From Novosphingobium sp. TH158 (GTDB lineage: Bacteria; Pseudomonadota; Alphaproteobacteria; Sphingomonadales; Sphingomonadaceae): a stretch of DNA of 64,000 nucleotides. Shown piece by piece: positions 53,548 through 62,892 of this stretch; position 1 is the first letter of the stretch; every line of letters starts with the position of its first letter. The stretch spans positions 1,178,001 to 1,242,000 of the forward strand of contig NZ_PKRT01000001.1 of the NCBI RefSeq assembly GCF_002855555.1. The letters run 5' to 3'. A program made the position numbers and the translations under genes. The notes beneath the pieces are model-generated. The model was not told the DNA's origin. It made no database searches and was given only the letters and a program-made list of their open reading frames with translations.

Positions 53548-54528
53548 ATGCTTGCCGAACGGGAGATGCCTATCCTGCAGCCCGGTGCTGCCCAGCCCGA
53601 GCGAAGCCGCACCGATGGCTGGTCGTTGTCCGATTTCCTCAATCTGCTCGACCTGCGCGGGCAGACCTGGTGCATCGTCGAACTGCGGGGTTCGGCGGGG
53701 TTCAACCTGCCGGGCGACGATGGCGTTACCTTTTATGGCGTTATCAAGGGCAAGGCCCGCATCGCCGGCGTCACCGGCGGCACGATCGAACTGCATCAGG
53801 GCCAGGTCCAGGTCATCCTTTCGGGAGAGGCCCATGCGGTGCGATCGGAAACGGGCAGCCCTACGGTCGTGCTCGATTTCCTGCGCCATGAACAGGCGGT
53901 TGACACTCCCCCCACCTTCACCATCGGCACCGGTCCGCTTGCGGCGCGGGCGCTTTGCGCGCGGCTTAAGGTGAACTGGCCTGCCGGCCTCAGGCGCACG
54001 GCCATGCCGGCATCGGTGCTTATCGAAGAACAGGTGCTGGGCAACGAGATCAACGTCGTGCGCACCGAAACGCTGCAACGCTTCTCGGTCGGCGCAGGAT
54101 CGACCGCGCTGCTCACGCGGCTCGCCGCGCTGTGGCTGGCAATTACCCTGCGCAACCATCCGCAATGCCCGCTGCTGTTTCGCATGTCGGCATCGGCGGA
54201 CCCGATCGCCCATGCCCTGCAACTGATCGACGCCGACATCGCCTCCGACTGGTCGGTTGAACGGATGGCGCGCAAGGTGGGGATGAGCCGGTCCAGCTTT
54301 GCCGCGCGCTTTACTGCCGAGGTCGGGCAGACGCCGATGGAACTGCTCACCGAAAAGCGCATGCACGCCGCGGCCGACCTGCTGCAGCACAGCCGCACCA
54401 AGATCGCCGAGATCAGTGCCCGTGTCGGCTACCAGTCCGAAGCCGCCTTCAGCCGTCGCTTCGCCCGGTTCTTCGGCATGTCGCCGGGGCAGATGCGGCA
54501 CGGCACGGCTGCAGCGGAAAGCACCTGA
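53548..54528 (+). CDS. AraC-family transcriptional regulator, cupin N-terminal domain
   Basis: A 326-residue regulator. The N-terminal half (about residues 20-200) has a cupin-type sensing domain (AGFNLPGDDGVTFYGVIKGKARIAGV, then IELHQGQVQVILSGEAHAVRSE) related to cupin_6. The C-terminal AraC domain contains two helix-turn-helix units: DWSVERMARKVGMSRSSFAARFTAEVGQTPMELLTEKRM and KIAEISARVGYQSEAAFSRRFARFFGMSPGQMR. The ATG at 53548 has GGAG six bases upstream. The effector and target genes are unknown; the nearby catabolic block from 54765 is a candidate target. Confidence 0.9.
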   Translation: MLAEREMPILQPGAAQPERSRTDGWSLSDFLNLLDLRGQTWCIVELRGSAGFNLPGDDGVTFYGVIKGKARIAGVTGGTIELHQGQVQVILSGEAHAVRSETGSPTVVLDFLRHEQAVDTPPTFTIGTGPLAARALCARLKVNWPAGLRRTAMPASVLIEEQVLGNEINVVRTETLQRFSVGAGSTALLTRLAALWLAITLRNHPQCPLLFRMSASADPIAHALQLIDADIASDWSVERMARKVGMSRSSFAARFTAEVGQTPMELLTEKRMHAAADLLQHSRTKIAEISARVGYQSEAAFSRRFARFFGMSPGQMRHGTAAAEST

Positions 54529-54630
54529 GCCTTTCCTACATCGCGCCGCTGCGGCATGGTTGCCGCGCTCTTTGACATCGTGATGTCTCGGTGGACCAGG
54601 TGCCCGCATCCATTACCGCACGGCGCAAAG

Positions 54631-54742
54631 GTTTTTTTATTTTTTTCCTGTAAACCTCACCCGCGAAAACGGCGATTTGTCCCCATTTTTCAGGACTTGC
54701 GCTTTCGCCGCGAGGTTTACACCGTGTCAACCTTGTCAACCT
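54631..54742. repeat. T-rich tract, inverted repeat and GTNAACCTC repeats between converging genes
   Basis: A T-rich stretch (54631-54648) is followed by TGTAAACCTC (54649-54658) and its exact inverse GAGGTTTACA (54712-54721), with further partial pairing (GCGAAA at 54663-54668 with TTTCGC at 54703-54708). A direct pair GTCAACCTT/GTCAACCTC (54725-54742) follows. It lies in the 236-base gap between the AraC-type and amidohydrolase stops. Just upstream is GACATCGTGATGTC (54574-54587), a perfect palindrome. The T tract precedes the structure on the plus strand, so it is not a standard terminator. Confidence 0.7.
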
Positions 54743-54764
54743 CACGCCCCCTGCCGGGCCGCTC

Positions 54765-55943
54765 TCACAGCGCGATATTGTAAAGCTTCGCGGCATTCAG
54801 GCTGAGCACCTTGGCGCGCTCTTCCGCCGTCAGGTCAGCGGTGCGTTCCTCAAGATTGTCGACCGGCCACAGGCTGGTGGGATGGGGGAAGTCGGTTTCG
54901 AACAGGCAATTGTCCACGCCCACGCGGCGCACGGTTTCGGCCATGGCCTTGCCCTTTTCGAACCAGAAGCAGGCATGGAAGTTGCTCTGGAAGTATTCCG
55001 AGGGCTTCTTGTCGAAGCGTTTGCCCTCGGCAATCTCGGCCAGCTGGTAATCGAGCGCCTCCAGCAGGAAGGGCACCCAGCCGATACCGCTTTCGACCGA
55101 GACGAATTGCAGCCCCCTGAAGCGGTCGAGGATGCCCGAATAGATCAGGTTCGACATGACCGCGCCGTTGTTGAAAAAGATCATCGCGCCGGAAATGCCC
55201 GAACGCAGGTCACGCGGCAGGCCGGGCCAGCCCTGCTTGCCCATCCAGTCGATCGCGGTTTCCGAAGCGCCGATGTGGAAGTTGATCGGCAGCTTCCTGT
55301 CCTCGCAGACCTCCCACAGCGGGAACCAGTGTTCCTGCCCCAGGTCGGGGATCGGGTCGCCGTTCTCGTCGCGCGAGGTGTGCGGATCGGAATTGATGTT
55401 GATGCCCTTGAGACCCATGGCAACGCAGCGTTCGGTTTCCTGCACCGCCTGCTGCACATCCCACCAGGGCAGCAGCGCCATGGGGAACAGGCGCTGGCCG
55501 CTCTCTTCCTGGATCTCGGCCATGGCGTCGTTGTAGATCTGCACGCAGGCGAGCCGCAGTTCGGGATCGACCCGGGCCGAAGCCTGCCCGCCGAAGCCGA
55601 GGATGTTGGGATAGACGATCTGGGCGAAGATGCCGGCCTCGTCCATCAGCGCCAGCCGCTCCTTCACCTGGGAAGAGCCGGTGTGCACTTCCTCGAACTG
55701 CAATTGCAGGAACCGGTCCAGCGTGCGGACCTTGCCGCCTTCCTTCAGCACCGCGCTGTTGGGGTGTGCGCCGTGGCCGATGGACTTGTCGCCATCGATC
55801 ACCCAGCAGCGCCGGCCGTTCAGCATCTTCACCTGCGGCACCCGCTCGCGGATCGAGGCGGGTGCACGCTTCACCCACATGTCGTGCGGCTCGGTCAGGT
55901 GGGTGTCGGTATCGATGATCTTGATCGGCGCTGCGGTGGCCAT
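54765..55943 (-). CDS. Amidohydrolase 2-family hydrolase
   Basis: A 392-residue TIM-barrel metal-dependent hydrolase or decarboxylase of the amidohydrolase_2 family (ACMSD and PDC hydrolase relatives). Seen: the N-terminal IKIIDTDTHLTEP, the middle stretch PINFHIGASETAIDWMG, and the C-terminal NCLFETDFPHPTSLWP (conserved ETDFPH) and VLSLNAAKLYNI. The ATG at 55943 has GGGAG six bases upstream. Relatives in sphingomonads occur in aromatic and steroid catabolism. The DUF2889 gene precedes it by 57 bases. The exact reaction is not known. Confidence 0.88.
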   Translation of the reverse strand: MATAAPIKIIDTDTHLTEPHDMWVKRAPASIRERVPQVKMLNGRRCWVIDGDKSIGHGAHPNSAVLKEGGKVRTLDRFLQLQFEEVHTGSSQVKERLALMDEAGIFAQIVYPNILGFGGQASARVDPELRLACVQIYNDAMAEIQEESGQRLFPMALLPWWDVQQAVQETERCVAMGLKGININSDPHTSRDENGDPIPDLGQEHWFPLWEVCEDRKLPINFHIGASETAIDWMGKQGWPGLPRDLRSGISGAMIFFNNGAVMSNLIYSGILDRFRGLQFVSVESGIGWVPFLLEALDYQLAEIAEGKRFDKKPSEYFQSNFHACFWFEKGKAMAETVRRVGVDNCLFETDFPHPTSLWPVDNLEERTADLTAEERAKVLSLNAAKLYNIAL

Positions 55944-56000
55944 GGCACTCTCCCTTGGTGTCGCCACCCTAGGGAGCCACGGCGGGCCGGCCAATCGCTG

Positions 56001-57020
56001 TCAGGCCGGTTGGGTTGCCTGTCCGTCCAGCGCGGCAAGAAGCTCGGGCACGTCGGCAAGGGCGCGCAGGGCATCGTTGAGATGGGTGCACCCGGCAGGC
56101 CCGCGCAGGCTGTCCAGCACGGCCTCGCGGATGCCGTCCATCGGCGTGCCGACAAGCTTGCGCGCATTGGCAATGGCGCCCGGACATTCGCGGAAGGGCA
56201 GCACCCGCGCTTCCGGTTCAAGGCTGGTAATGACCAGCCGCGACGGATCGAGCGAGACGCGCAGGATATATTCGTGCAGCGCGGCCCGCCCCCCTTCGCG
56301 GCGCGGGGCGGAATCCTGGAACGATGCCTCCACCCTGATCGCGTCTGCCTCGCGCCAGACATCGATGCGGCGGGCGCGGCGAAAGGACAGGCCCTCCGAT
56401 TCCGGGAAGGCGTGCCATCCTTCGGGATCGGCGGGGTTGCGCAGGTCCATGCCGTCGGCAGCGATGTCTTCGCCCAGCCGGGTATGCGGATCGTGCGAGG
56501 AGAAGCCGGGCTGGAAGCCCCAGCAGACGTTGGTCCGCTCTGCCAGCATCTCGGAAAAGTTGGCCGCGCCGGAAAGGCGCTGCATCCGCGAAAGCCAGTC
56601 CTCGCCCCACTGCGACCAGGCCCAGTTGGATACCAGGCTGGTGCCGGAAATGTCATCGAGCAGCAGGTAAAGCGGATGAGCCTCGGCAATCAGGCCGGGC
56701 ATCAGATCGCGCAGGAAAACACGCAGGTGCCCGCCGCCCTTCTGGCCGACAAGCTGCGGCAGCTCTGCCGGTGCAGGGTCGGCGGTGATCGACACGATCT
56801 TGCGCTCGAAGTCGAGGTCGGCCGTCATGCTGCCGGCGGCGCGGACAAGGTCCGATCCGTCTGCGCGGCGCACCAGGTCACGCGCGCGGCCTTCGAAGCG
56901 GCGCAGGTCTACGCCGCCGTCGGGCCAGGTCACGTCGATGGAGCTCGTCCGGCGGATCGAACCGGCACGGCGGACCGGCACGGGATTGGCGGTAGAGCGG
57001 ACGGGTTTCAGGTCGGTCAT
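56001..57020 (-). CDS. DUF2889-type protein
   Basis: A 339-residue cytoplasmic protein recognised as DUF2889-like from its N-terminal PVRRAGSIRRTSSIDVTWPDGGVDLRRFEGRARDLV, followed by the stretch MTADLDFERKIVSITADPAPAELPQLVGQ and a C-terminal half with HLNDALRALADVPELL (the C-T-H-x-N-D ending is typical of the family). Members occur in sphingomonad and actinobacterial catabolic clusters; no activity is established. The ATG at 57020 lies two bases after the MFS stop. It is between the MFS and amidohydrolase genes. Confidence 0.75.
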   Translation of the reverse strand: MTDLKPVRSTANPVPVRRAGSIRRTSSIDVTWPDGGVDLRRFEGRARDLVRRADGSDLVRAAGSMTADLDFERKIVSITADPAPAELPQLVGQKGGGHLRVFLRDLMPGLIAEAHPLYLLLDDISGTSLVSNWAWSQWGEDWLSRMQRLSGAANFSEMLAERTNVCWGFQPGFSSHDPHTRLGEDIAADGMDLRNPADPEGWHAFPESEGLSFRRARRIDVWREADAIRVEASFQDSAPRREGGRAALHEYILRVSLDPSRLVITSLEPEARVLPFRECPGAIANARKLVGTPMDGIREAVLDSLRGPAGCTHLNDALRALADVPELLAALDGQATQPA

Positions 57021-57022
57021 GG

Positions 57023-58270
57023 TCACTCGCCTGTGCGCCCGGCGGCTTCGCGGGGCAAGCGCAGAAACAGCAGGCTGCCAACCAGCACCGCCCCGGCGGT
57101 GAGCCACAGAAACGGTCCGAAGGTATCGTATGTTGCCAGCAGGCGGCTGTTGAGCAGGACACCGCTGAGCGAGGCGATGTAGAGCGCGCAATAGCACATG
57201 CCCAGCGCCGTCCCGAAGATCTCGATGCGGAAATAGCGCCCCACCAGGAACGAGAGCAGATCGCCCTCAGCCCCTACGGTCACGCCGATCAGGAACACCG
57301 CAAAGCCGATCGCCCACGCCACGTCGAGCGGGCTGGCCAGCAGCGCCAGGCCGAAGGCGGGCAGCATCATCGAGATCGTCGCGACGTAGCGCGCCGGGTA
57401 ATAGTCGAGCGCCACGCCGCAGACGATGCGGCCGATCAGCGTACCGAGCGAATAGACCTGCAGCATCCGCGCCGCCGCCATGGCATCGAGCCCCTGCTCA
57501 TTGAGCAGCACGACGAACTGCGAGCCATGCAGCGGCGTGTGGACCGTGGTCAGCAGGACACCGGCAAAGATCGCCCAGAAGGCCGGCGCGCCCAGCACCT
57601 CGCGGAAGTGCCGCTCGCGGGGGGCGCTCGGCTCGCGCACTTTGCGCACAGGCGCACCGCCGCAATCGCGCGGGATCAGGGCGATGGCGATCAGGCCCGC
57701 CACCAGCACGAACAGGGCAAGCCATTCGTAGGCCAGCCGCCAGCCATTCTCCGCCATGAAGCGCGTCAGCGTCGGCGGCAGCAGGATGCCTGTGAGCGCA
57801 GGGGCGCTCATCACGATGGTCAGGGCCAGGCCCCGCGCGCGCTGGAAGCGCTCGACGATCAGGCGGGTATAGGTGACCGGACTGGTCAGGCAGCCGACCG
57901 CCATCACACCGGCCGAACAGGCGAAGTAATAGCGGAAATCGCCCTGCAAGCGCGAGAACAGCCAGATCACCGCGGGCAACAGCAGCACCCCGGCCAGCGC
58001 CATGCGCTTGGCGCCGAAACGGTCTGCCAGCCGGCCGGCGATCGGCATGGTCGGCAAGGTGACAAGCATGGTGAAGCCGATCAGCGCGAAGGTCGAACGC
58101 GTCCAGCCGAAGTCCTTGATGAGGAACGGGGCAAAGATCGAGGTGATGTAGGAGAACATCTGCAAGCCCACGGCCATGCCCAGCCCCGCCCCGGCAAGCA
58201 CCCGCCAGTTGGACGCGATCTCGCCCAGGTAATCGCCCAGCGGCGCGCGATCGCTGATCGGCTGGTGCAT
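57023..58270 (-). CDS. MFS transporter
   Basis: A 415-residue major facilitator protein with 12 membrane segments. The MFS motif A region is PIAGRLADRFGAKRMALAG after TM2, and GRYFRIEIFGTALGMCYCALYIASLSG lies in the second half. The ATG at 58270 has GGGGAG five bases upstream. It heads the MFS, DUF2889, amidohydrolase unit, so import of the compound broken down by this block is a sensible inference. Confidence 0.9.
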   Translation of the reverse strand: MHQPISDRAPLGDYLGEIASNWRVLAGAGLGMAVGLQMFSYITSIFAPFLIKDFGWTRSTFALIGFTMLVTLPTMPIAGRLADRFGAKRMALAGVLLLPAVIWLFSRLQGDFRYYFACSAGVMAVGCLTSPVTYTRLIVERFQRARGLALTIVMSAPALTGILLPPTLTRFMAENGWRLAYEWLALFVLVAGLIAIALIPRDCGGAPVRKVREPSAPRERHFREVLGAPAFWAIFAGVLLTTVHTPLHGSQFVVLLNEQGLDAMAAARMLQVYSLGTLIGRIVCGVALDYYPARYVATISMMLPAFGLALLASPLDVAWAIGFAVFLIGVTVGAEGDLLSFLVGRYFRIEIFGTALGMCYCALYIASLSGVLLNSRLLATYDTFGPFLWLTAGAVLVGSLLFLRLPREAAGRTGE

Positions 58271-58404
58271 GGCATCTCCCCTCTGTTCTTTCCGGCAGTC
58301 TCGGCAAAGAGCCCAGCCTTGTCGAGCGGCCATTCGCCCGAATCGCTTGCCATTGCTCCGAACAGCCATTGAGCGCCGCCACGATGCCGGGCAGGATGGC
58401 GCGC

Positions 58405-59184
58405 ATGGACTTCGAAACGATCCGCTACGAGCCCGATGGCGCAGTGCTGACCATCACCTTCAACCGCCCCGAACGGCTCAATGCCATGTCACCGCAAAGC
58501 CATGCCGAGCTGGAAGAGGCGTTCAACCGCTTCGCCGCCGACGATGCCTTGCAGGTTGCCATCGTCACCGGCGCGGGCCGGGCGTTCTGCGCAGGCAGCG
58601 ATCTGAAGAGCTTCCGCCTGGAAGAGGCTCCGCCCTATCCGCCGCACGGCTATGCCGGGCTGATCCAGCGGCATGACCTGCTGAAACCGGTGATCGCGGC
58701 GGTGAATGGCCTTGCCTATGGCGGCGGGTTCGAATTCAGCCTTGCCTGCGACATCGTCGTGGCTGCGGAGAGCGCCAGCTTCGGCCTTGTCGAGCCGAAG
58801 GTCGGCCTGATCGCCATCGCCGGGGGCATCACCCGGCTGGTGCGGGCCGTGGGCAACAAGCGGGCGATGATCCCGCTGCTTACGGCAGAGCCGCTGTCTG
58901 CGCGCGAGGGGCTGGAACTGGGCTTCGTCAGCGAGGTCGTGCCCGATGCCGAACTGCTGGCGCGGGCAAGGGAACTGGCGGGCCGGATTATCGCCTGCGC
59001 CCCGCTGGCCGTGCGCGCGACCAAGGACATTGCTTACCGATCGATGGACGAGCCGAGCCTTGCCGAAGCGATCCAGGCGCAGGAACACTATGCCTCGTTC
59101 CAGGCCTGGCGCCATTCGGAAGACGCGCACGAGGGCATGCGCGCCTTTGTCGAAAAGCGGCCGCCCGTCTGGAAGGGGCGTTAG
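58405..59184 (+). CDS. Enoyl-CoA hydratase/isomerase family protein
   Basis: A 259-residue crotonase-fold enzyme with the CoA-binding pattern FNRPERLNAMSPQSHAELEEAF. The oxyanion-hole region is TGAGRAFCAGSDLKSF and, in the second half, NGLAYGGGFEFSLACDIVVAAESASFGLVEPKVGL. The active-site glutamates expected in hydratases are at or near FEFSLACD and FGLVEPK. The ATG at 58405 is preferred (AGGA nine bases upstream) over 58369 and 58396. It is divergent from the MFS gene and converges with the molybdenum hydroxylase gene (9-base gap). Confidence 0.92.
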   Translation: MDFETIRYEPDGAVLTITFNRPERLNAMSPQSHAELEEAFNRFAADDALQVAIVTGAGRAFCAGSDLKSFRLEEAPPYPPHGYAGLIQRHDLLKPVIAAVNGLAYGGGFEFSLACDIVVAAESASFGLVEPKVGLIAIAGGITRLVRAVGNKRAMIPLLTAEPLSAREGLELGFVSEVVPDAELLARARELAGRIIACAPLAVRATKDIAYRSMDEPSLAEAIQAQEHYASFQAWRHSEDAHEGMRAFVEKRPPVWKGR

Positions 59185-59193
59185 CGCAGCCGC

Positions 59194-61374
59194 TCAGAGC
59201 CGGGCGGGCAGGTCCCTGATCCGCTTGCCGGTGGCCGCGGAGATCGCGTTGGTCACTGCCGGCAGCACGGGCGGCAGCGCCGGTTCGCCAAGGCCTGAGG
59301 GCGGATAGTCGCTCAGCACCCACGAGATGGCGATCTCGGGCGTCGAGGAAATGCGCGGCAGGGCGTAACTGTCGAAGTTCTTCTGGTCGATCACGCCGTC
59401 CTTGAAGGTGATCGCATGATGCAGCGCTTCGGCAATGCCATCGATCACCGATCCCCGCACCTGCGATTCCGCGCCGAAGGGATTGACGATCTGCCGGCCG
59501 ACATCGGCCGCCACCCACACCTTGTGCACCTTGGCCGCGCCCGCCTCGACGCTGACATCGGCGACTTCGGCAAAGTAGCCAAGGTGGCAGAAATAGAAGC
59601 CGAAACCCAGCCGGCGGTTGCCGCTTTTCGGGCGCCCGGCCCAGTTGCAGTCCTTCAGAACCCGCTCCACCACGCCGCGGGCGCGCGAAGTGATAAAGGC
59701 GGAAGACGCACGCGAGGGATCGCCGGGATCGCCGATTGTCCGGTCACCCGCGCACAGTTCGAGCACCAGCTGCGGCAGGTCCTTGCCCGCCATTTCCGCA
59801 ACCTCGTCAAGGAAGCCGTTCATCACGAAGGCAAGCGCATTCGATTCCGGCGCGCGCATCGGCCCGGTCGGGATGACGGAGGGGATGACGCTCTGCACAT
59901 AGAGCAGGTCCGGGATCAGGCCGGCGGGAAACTGGCCGTCGCGCATGCCCGCAGAGCGCCCCGGCTTGCCATCCACGCCCACGGTGACGAAGTGATCGAA
60001 CAAGCCGATAAGCTTGCCCGAGGCATCGATGCCTGCGCGCAGGCTGTGCCATCCGCCCGGCCGGAAATAATCGCGCTGCAGGTCATCCTGCCGGTTCCAC
60101 AGCAGCTTGATCGGCTTGCCCGGCAAGGCCTTGGCGATGGCGGCTGCCTGCAACATGAAATCGCCCATCAGCCGCCGCCCGAAGCCGCCGCCGTTGCGGG
60201 TGATATGGATCGTCTGGCTGGCCTGCGGAATGCCGAGATGCCGTTCGATGGCATCGGCCCCGGCCCCGGGGTTCTGCGTCGGCGCCCACAGCTCAAGCTT
60301 GCCATCCTGGAACAGCGCCGTGCAGTTCTGCGGCTCGAGCGGGGCGTGGCTGAGGTACTGGTAGGAATAGCGCTGGCTGATCTGGCGGGCACCTGCAGCG
60401 ATCCCGGCGAGGGCATCGCCATCGCGGCGCAGGTCCTTGGGCGTATCCTTGTCATGCAGCCGCGCAGCCTCGGCGGCATAGGCCTCGCTCGAATGGCCCT
60501 TGGCTGCCGACAGATCCCAGTCTGCCGCCAGCAGCTTGCGCGCCTGTTCGGCATACCAGTGATTGGTGGCGATCACGGCAATCCCGTCGGGCAGGCCGTC
60601 CGCGCCGGGCGTGCCGGCAATCTGCAGGACAGCCACCACGCCCCGTGCCGCGCGCGCGGCCGCAAGATCGGCTTTGATCAGCTTGCCGCCATGCGCCGGG
60701 GCGACCTCCAGCACGGCATGCAGCATGCCGGGAAGCCGTGTGTCGATGCCGAACAGCGGCTCGCCGCGCAGCACGCGGGCGCTGTCGACACCCGTCGTCG
60801 GCTTGCCGATGATGCGAAAGTCCCGGGCATTCTTGAGCGGCACCCTGGCAGGGTCGGGCACCGGCATGGTGGCGGCGAGCGAGGCCAGTTCGCCATAGGA
60901 CCACTTGCGGCTCGAAGCCTTGTGCAGCACCCATCCCCGGTCTGTGGAAAGCTCTGCTACCGGAACGGCGTGTCTGCTCGCCGCGGCAGCAAGCAGCATC
61001 TGCCGCGCCGCCGCGCCCGCCTGGCGCATGGGCAGCCAGTTCTGCGGCGTCGACTGGCTTCCCCCCGCGAACTGCCGGCCATAGAGCTTGGGGTTGTAAT
61101 CCGATTGCAGCACGGAAACCTGCGCCCAGTCGCAATCCAGCTCCTCGGCCACCATCATCGGCAGCGAGGTCTTGATGCCCTGCCCGATCTCCGGGTTCTT
61201 GCTGGTGATCTCCACCTTGCCATCGGCGGCGATCGCCACCCAGACGGACAGGGCACTGCCGGCCGGAGCGGTCGCGGCCATCGCGCCCGGCATGGTGAGG
61301 CCCAGCGCCATCCCGCCTCCGGCAAGCGCCGAGACGGAAAGGAAGGCGCGGCGGTTCAGCACGGGCGCGTTCAT
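59194..61374 (-). CDS. Molybdopterin-binding subunit of an isoquinoline 1-oxidoreductase-like hydroxylase
   Basis: A 726-residue large subunit of a xanthine-oxidase-family molybdenum hydroxylase of the IorB/aldehyde dehydrogenase type. The N-terminus carries a Tat signal (NRRAFLSVSALAGGGMALG), meaning folded export to the periplasm or membrane. Molybdopterin-binding segments include EIGQGIKTSLPMMVAEELD, GRQFAGGSQST, HITRNGGGFGRRLMGDFM, and YPPSGLGEPALPPVLPAVTNA near the end. Such enzymes hydroxylate N-heterocycles or oxidise aldehydes. The start overlaps the 2Fe-2S subunit stop as ATGA. Confidence 0.92.
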   Translation of the reverse strand: MNAPVLNRRAFLSVSALAGGGMALGLTMPGAMAATAPAGSALSVWVAIAADGKVEITSKNPEIGQGIKTSLPMMVAEELDCDWAQVSVLQSDYNPKLYGRQFAGGSQSTPQNWLPMRQAGAAARQMLLAAAASRHAVPVAELSTDRGWVLHKASSRKWSYGELASLAATMPVPDPARVPLKNARDFRIIGKPTTGVDSARVLRGEPLFGIDTRLPGMLHAVLEVAPAHGGKLIKADLAAARAARGVVAVLQIAGTPGADGLPDGIAVIATNHWYAEQARKLLAADWDLSAAKGHSSEAYAAEAARLHDKDTPKDLRRDGDALAGIAAGARQISQRYSYQYLSHAPLEPQNCTALFQDGKLELWAPTQNPGAGADAIERHLGIPQASQTIHITRNGGGFGRRLMGDFMLQAAAIAKALPGKPIKLLWNRQDDLQRDYFRPGGWHSLRAGIDASGKLIGLFDHFVTVGVDGKPGRSAGMRDGQFPAGLIPDLLYVQSVIPSVIPTGPMRAPESNALAFVMNGFLDEVAEMAGKDLPQLVLELCAGDRTIGDPGDPSRASSAFITSRARGVVERVLKDCNWAGRPKSGNRRLGFGFYFCHLGYFAEVADVSVEAGAAKVHKVWVAADVGRQIVNPFGAESQVRGSVIDGIAEALHHAITFKDGVIDQKNFDSYALPRISSTPEIAISWVLSDYPPSGLGEPALPPVLPAVTNAISAATGKRIRDLPARL

Positions 61375-61847
61375 GCCTTGCCTCCCTGCCCGGAGGCATT
61401 GCGGATTGCCTCGCGGATCTTGGGATAGGTTGCACAGCGGCAGATGTTGCCTTCCATCGCGGCATCCACTTCCGCCGCGCTGGGGCGCGGATTCTGGCTC
61501 AGCAGGGCATGGGCCGTCATGATCTGCCCGGCCTGGCAATAGCCGCATTGCATCACGTCGATCTCGAGCCAGGCCTTGCGCAGTCTTTCCGCCAGCGGAT
61601 CGGCCAGCCCCTCGATCGTTGTCACCTTGCCACCTCCCAGGTCGCCAAGGGTCAGCTGGCAGGACCGGGTGGGCGAACCATCGACATGGACGGTACAGGC
61701 CCCGCAGAAGCCGCCGCCGCAGCCGAATTTGGCGCCGCTCAGCCCCAGCTCGTCTCGCAGGGCCCAGAGCAATGGCATTTCGGGCGGCGCATTGACGGTG
61801 CGCGCCTTGCCGTTGACCGAAATGGTGATGGCCTTCGTATCCGACAT
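61371..61847 (-). CDS. 2Fe-2S subunit of the isoquinoline 1-oxidoreductase-like hydroxylase
   Basis: A 158-residue small subunit carrying two [2Fe-2S] clusters: the plant-type one in KFGCGGGFCGACTVHVDG plus the later cysteine of RSCQLTL, and the second in MQCGYCQAGQIM and NICRCATYPKI. It passes electrons from the molybdenum site. The ATG at 61847 is the family-length start. It is coupled to the large-subunit gene by ATGA. Confidence 0.94.
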   Translation of the reverse strand: MSDTKAITISVNGKARTVNAPPEMPLLWALRDELGLSGAKFGCGGGFCGACTVHVDGSPTRSCQLTLGDLGGGKVTTIEGLADPLAERLRKAWLEIDVMQCGYCQAGQIMTAHALLSQNPRPSAAEVDAAMEGNICRCATYPKIREAIRNASGQGGKA

Positions 61848-61888
61848 CCTGCCCTGCCTGCTTATCGAAGCCGCAGCGACCGGAGCTT

Positions 61889-62356
61889 TCAGGGCCCCTT
61901 GCCGCCGAGCTTGCGGTGATCCCATGACATGATCTTATCGGGATGGACGCGGATGACCACCCGTTTTTCCGCCATCCGCCGGGCCATTTCGTCCAACGAC
62001 TTGGCATCCTGGCCGGGGAAATGATGATCGACCAGTACGCGCATCAGGTCGGTGCGCTGCGGGTTGTCCTCGATCACCTCGGCGCGGCCGTTGATCGATA
62101 CGCCGCGCAGCTCGTCATAGGTGCGTCCGTCTTCCGCCAGAACGGCGATGCGCGGATCGCGCTTCAGGTTCACCACCTTCTGCGACTTGCCATAGGTTTC
62201 GAAGAGGATCGCACCGTCATGCACGGCGAACCACACGGTGGTGAGGTGCGGCGCGCCATCCTTGCCCAGGGTTGCCACCTGAAGCGAATGGGCGCCGTCG
62301 AGGAAGGCGGAAACCTCTTCCCCGGTCATGCCGACGATGTCGCGAGCCTTGGCCAT
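61889..62356 (-). CDS. PPOX-fold (pyridoxamine phosphate oxidase-like) flavin-binding protein
   Basis: A 155-residue split-barrel protein: FLDGAHSLQVATLGKDGAPHLTTVWFAVHDGAILFETYGKSQKVVNLKRDPRIAVLAEDG is the typical F420/FMN-binding first half. Reductase or oxidase activity with FMN or F420 is possible. It lies between the SnoaL-like gene (14-base gap upstream) and the molybdenum hydroxylase small-subunit gene (41 bases), in the same direction. Confidence 0.85.
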   Translation of the reverse strand: MAKARDIVGMTGEEVSAFLDGAHSLQVATLGKDGAPHLTTVWFAVHDGAILFETYGKSQKVVNLKRDPRIAVLAEDGRTYDELRGVSINGRAEVIEDNPQRTDLMRVLVDHHFPGQDAKSLDEMARRMAEKRVVIRVHPDKIMSWDHRKLGGKGP

Positions 62357-62370
62357 GCCGCGATGGGTAG

Positions 62371-62892
62371 TCAGGTCCCTTCGCGCGCGTCAATCGCCTT
62401 GAGGAAGGATATCGACCCTGCAGCAGCCTCTGCCGGCATGGAAGCGAACCGGATGTCGAATGCGGAGCCGGGGATCGTTTCCATCACCCGCATGTTGCCG
62501 GTCGCCCAGACGATGCGGGACACCCGTTTGCGGCAGCGCCAACCGGCGTGAGTCCTGACCCATTCATCGTCATACCAGCCGGTTCCGTCGAGCAGCGGCC
62601 CGCCTTCGGTCGCATGCCGCAGCAACCGCCACTGGCCATAGGTGAAAGAATGCGCGTGATCGCCAAGTACGCGCACCTGGTGATTGGCCATGATATGCTG
62701 GGTGGAATCCATATTCTCGTGGAAAGCGGCAAACACGCTGGTCCACTCCTTCAAGCCGTACCACTTCGCCGTACCGCCGAAATCGACGTTCACATATTCA
62801 GTGAAAATCTGCTCGAACAGGTCCCAGCGCCGGGTATCAATGGCAAATCCGTAGAGATTGATGTGCTGAATAATCTCTTCGTGATCTGTCAT
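62371..62892 (-). CDS. SnoaL/NTF2-like protein
   Basis: A 173-residue SnoaL-like cone-fold protein: IIQHINLYGFAIDTRRWDLFEQIFTEYVNVDFGG at the start, STQHIMANHQVRVLGDHAHSFTYG in the middle, and GTGWYDDEWVRTHAGWRCRKRVSRIVWATGN near the end. It is one of three such genes in this block. Catalytic residues cannot be assigned. Region 62893-63052 upstream shows no gene. Confidence 0.8.
   Translation of the reverse strand: MTDHEEIIQHINLYGFAIDTRRWDLFEQIFTEYVNVDFGGTAKWYGLKEWTSVFAAFHENMDSTQHIMANHQVRVLGDHAHSFTYGQWRLLRHATEGGPLLDGTGWYDDEWVRTHAGWRCRKRVSRIVWATGNMRVMETIPGSAFDIRFASMPAEAAAGSISFLKAIDAREGT

Noticed and set aside
53377..57182. Long open frames opposite the AraC, amidohydrolase and DUF2889 genes
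   Set aside because: Composition and lack of motifs mark them as antisense shadows of well-supported genes.
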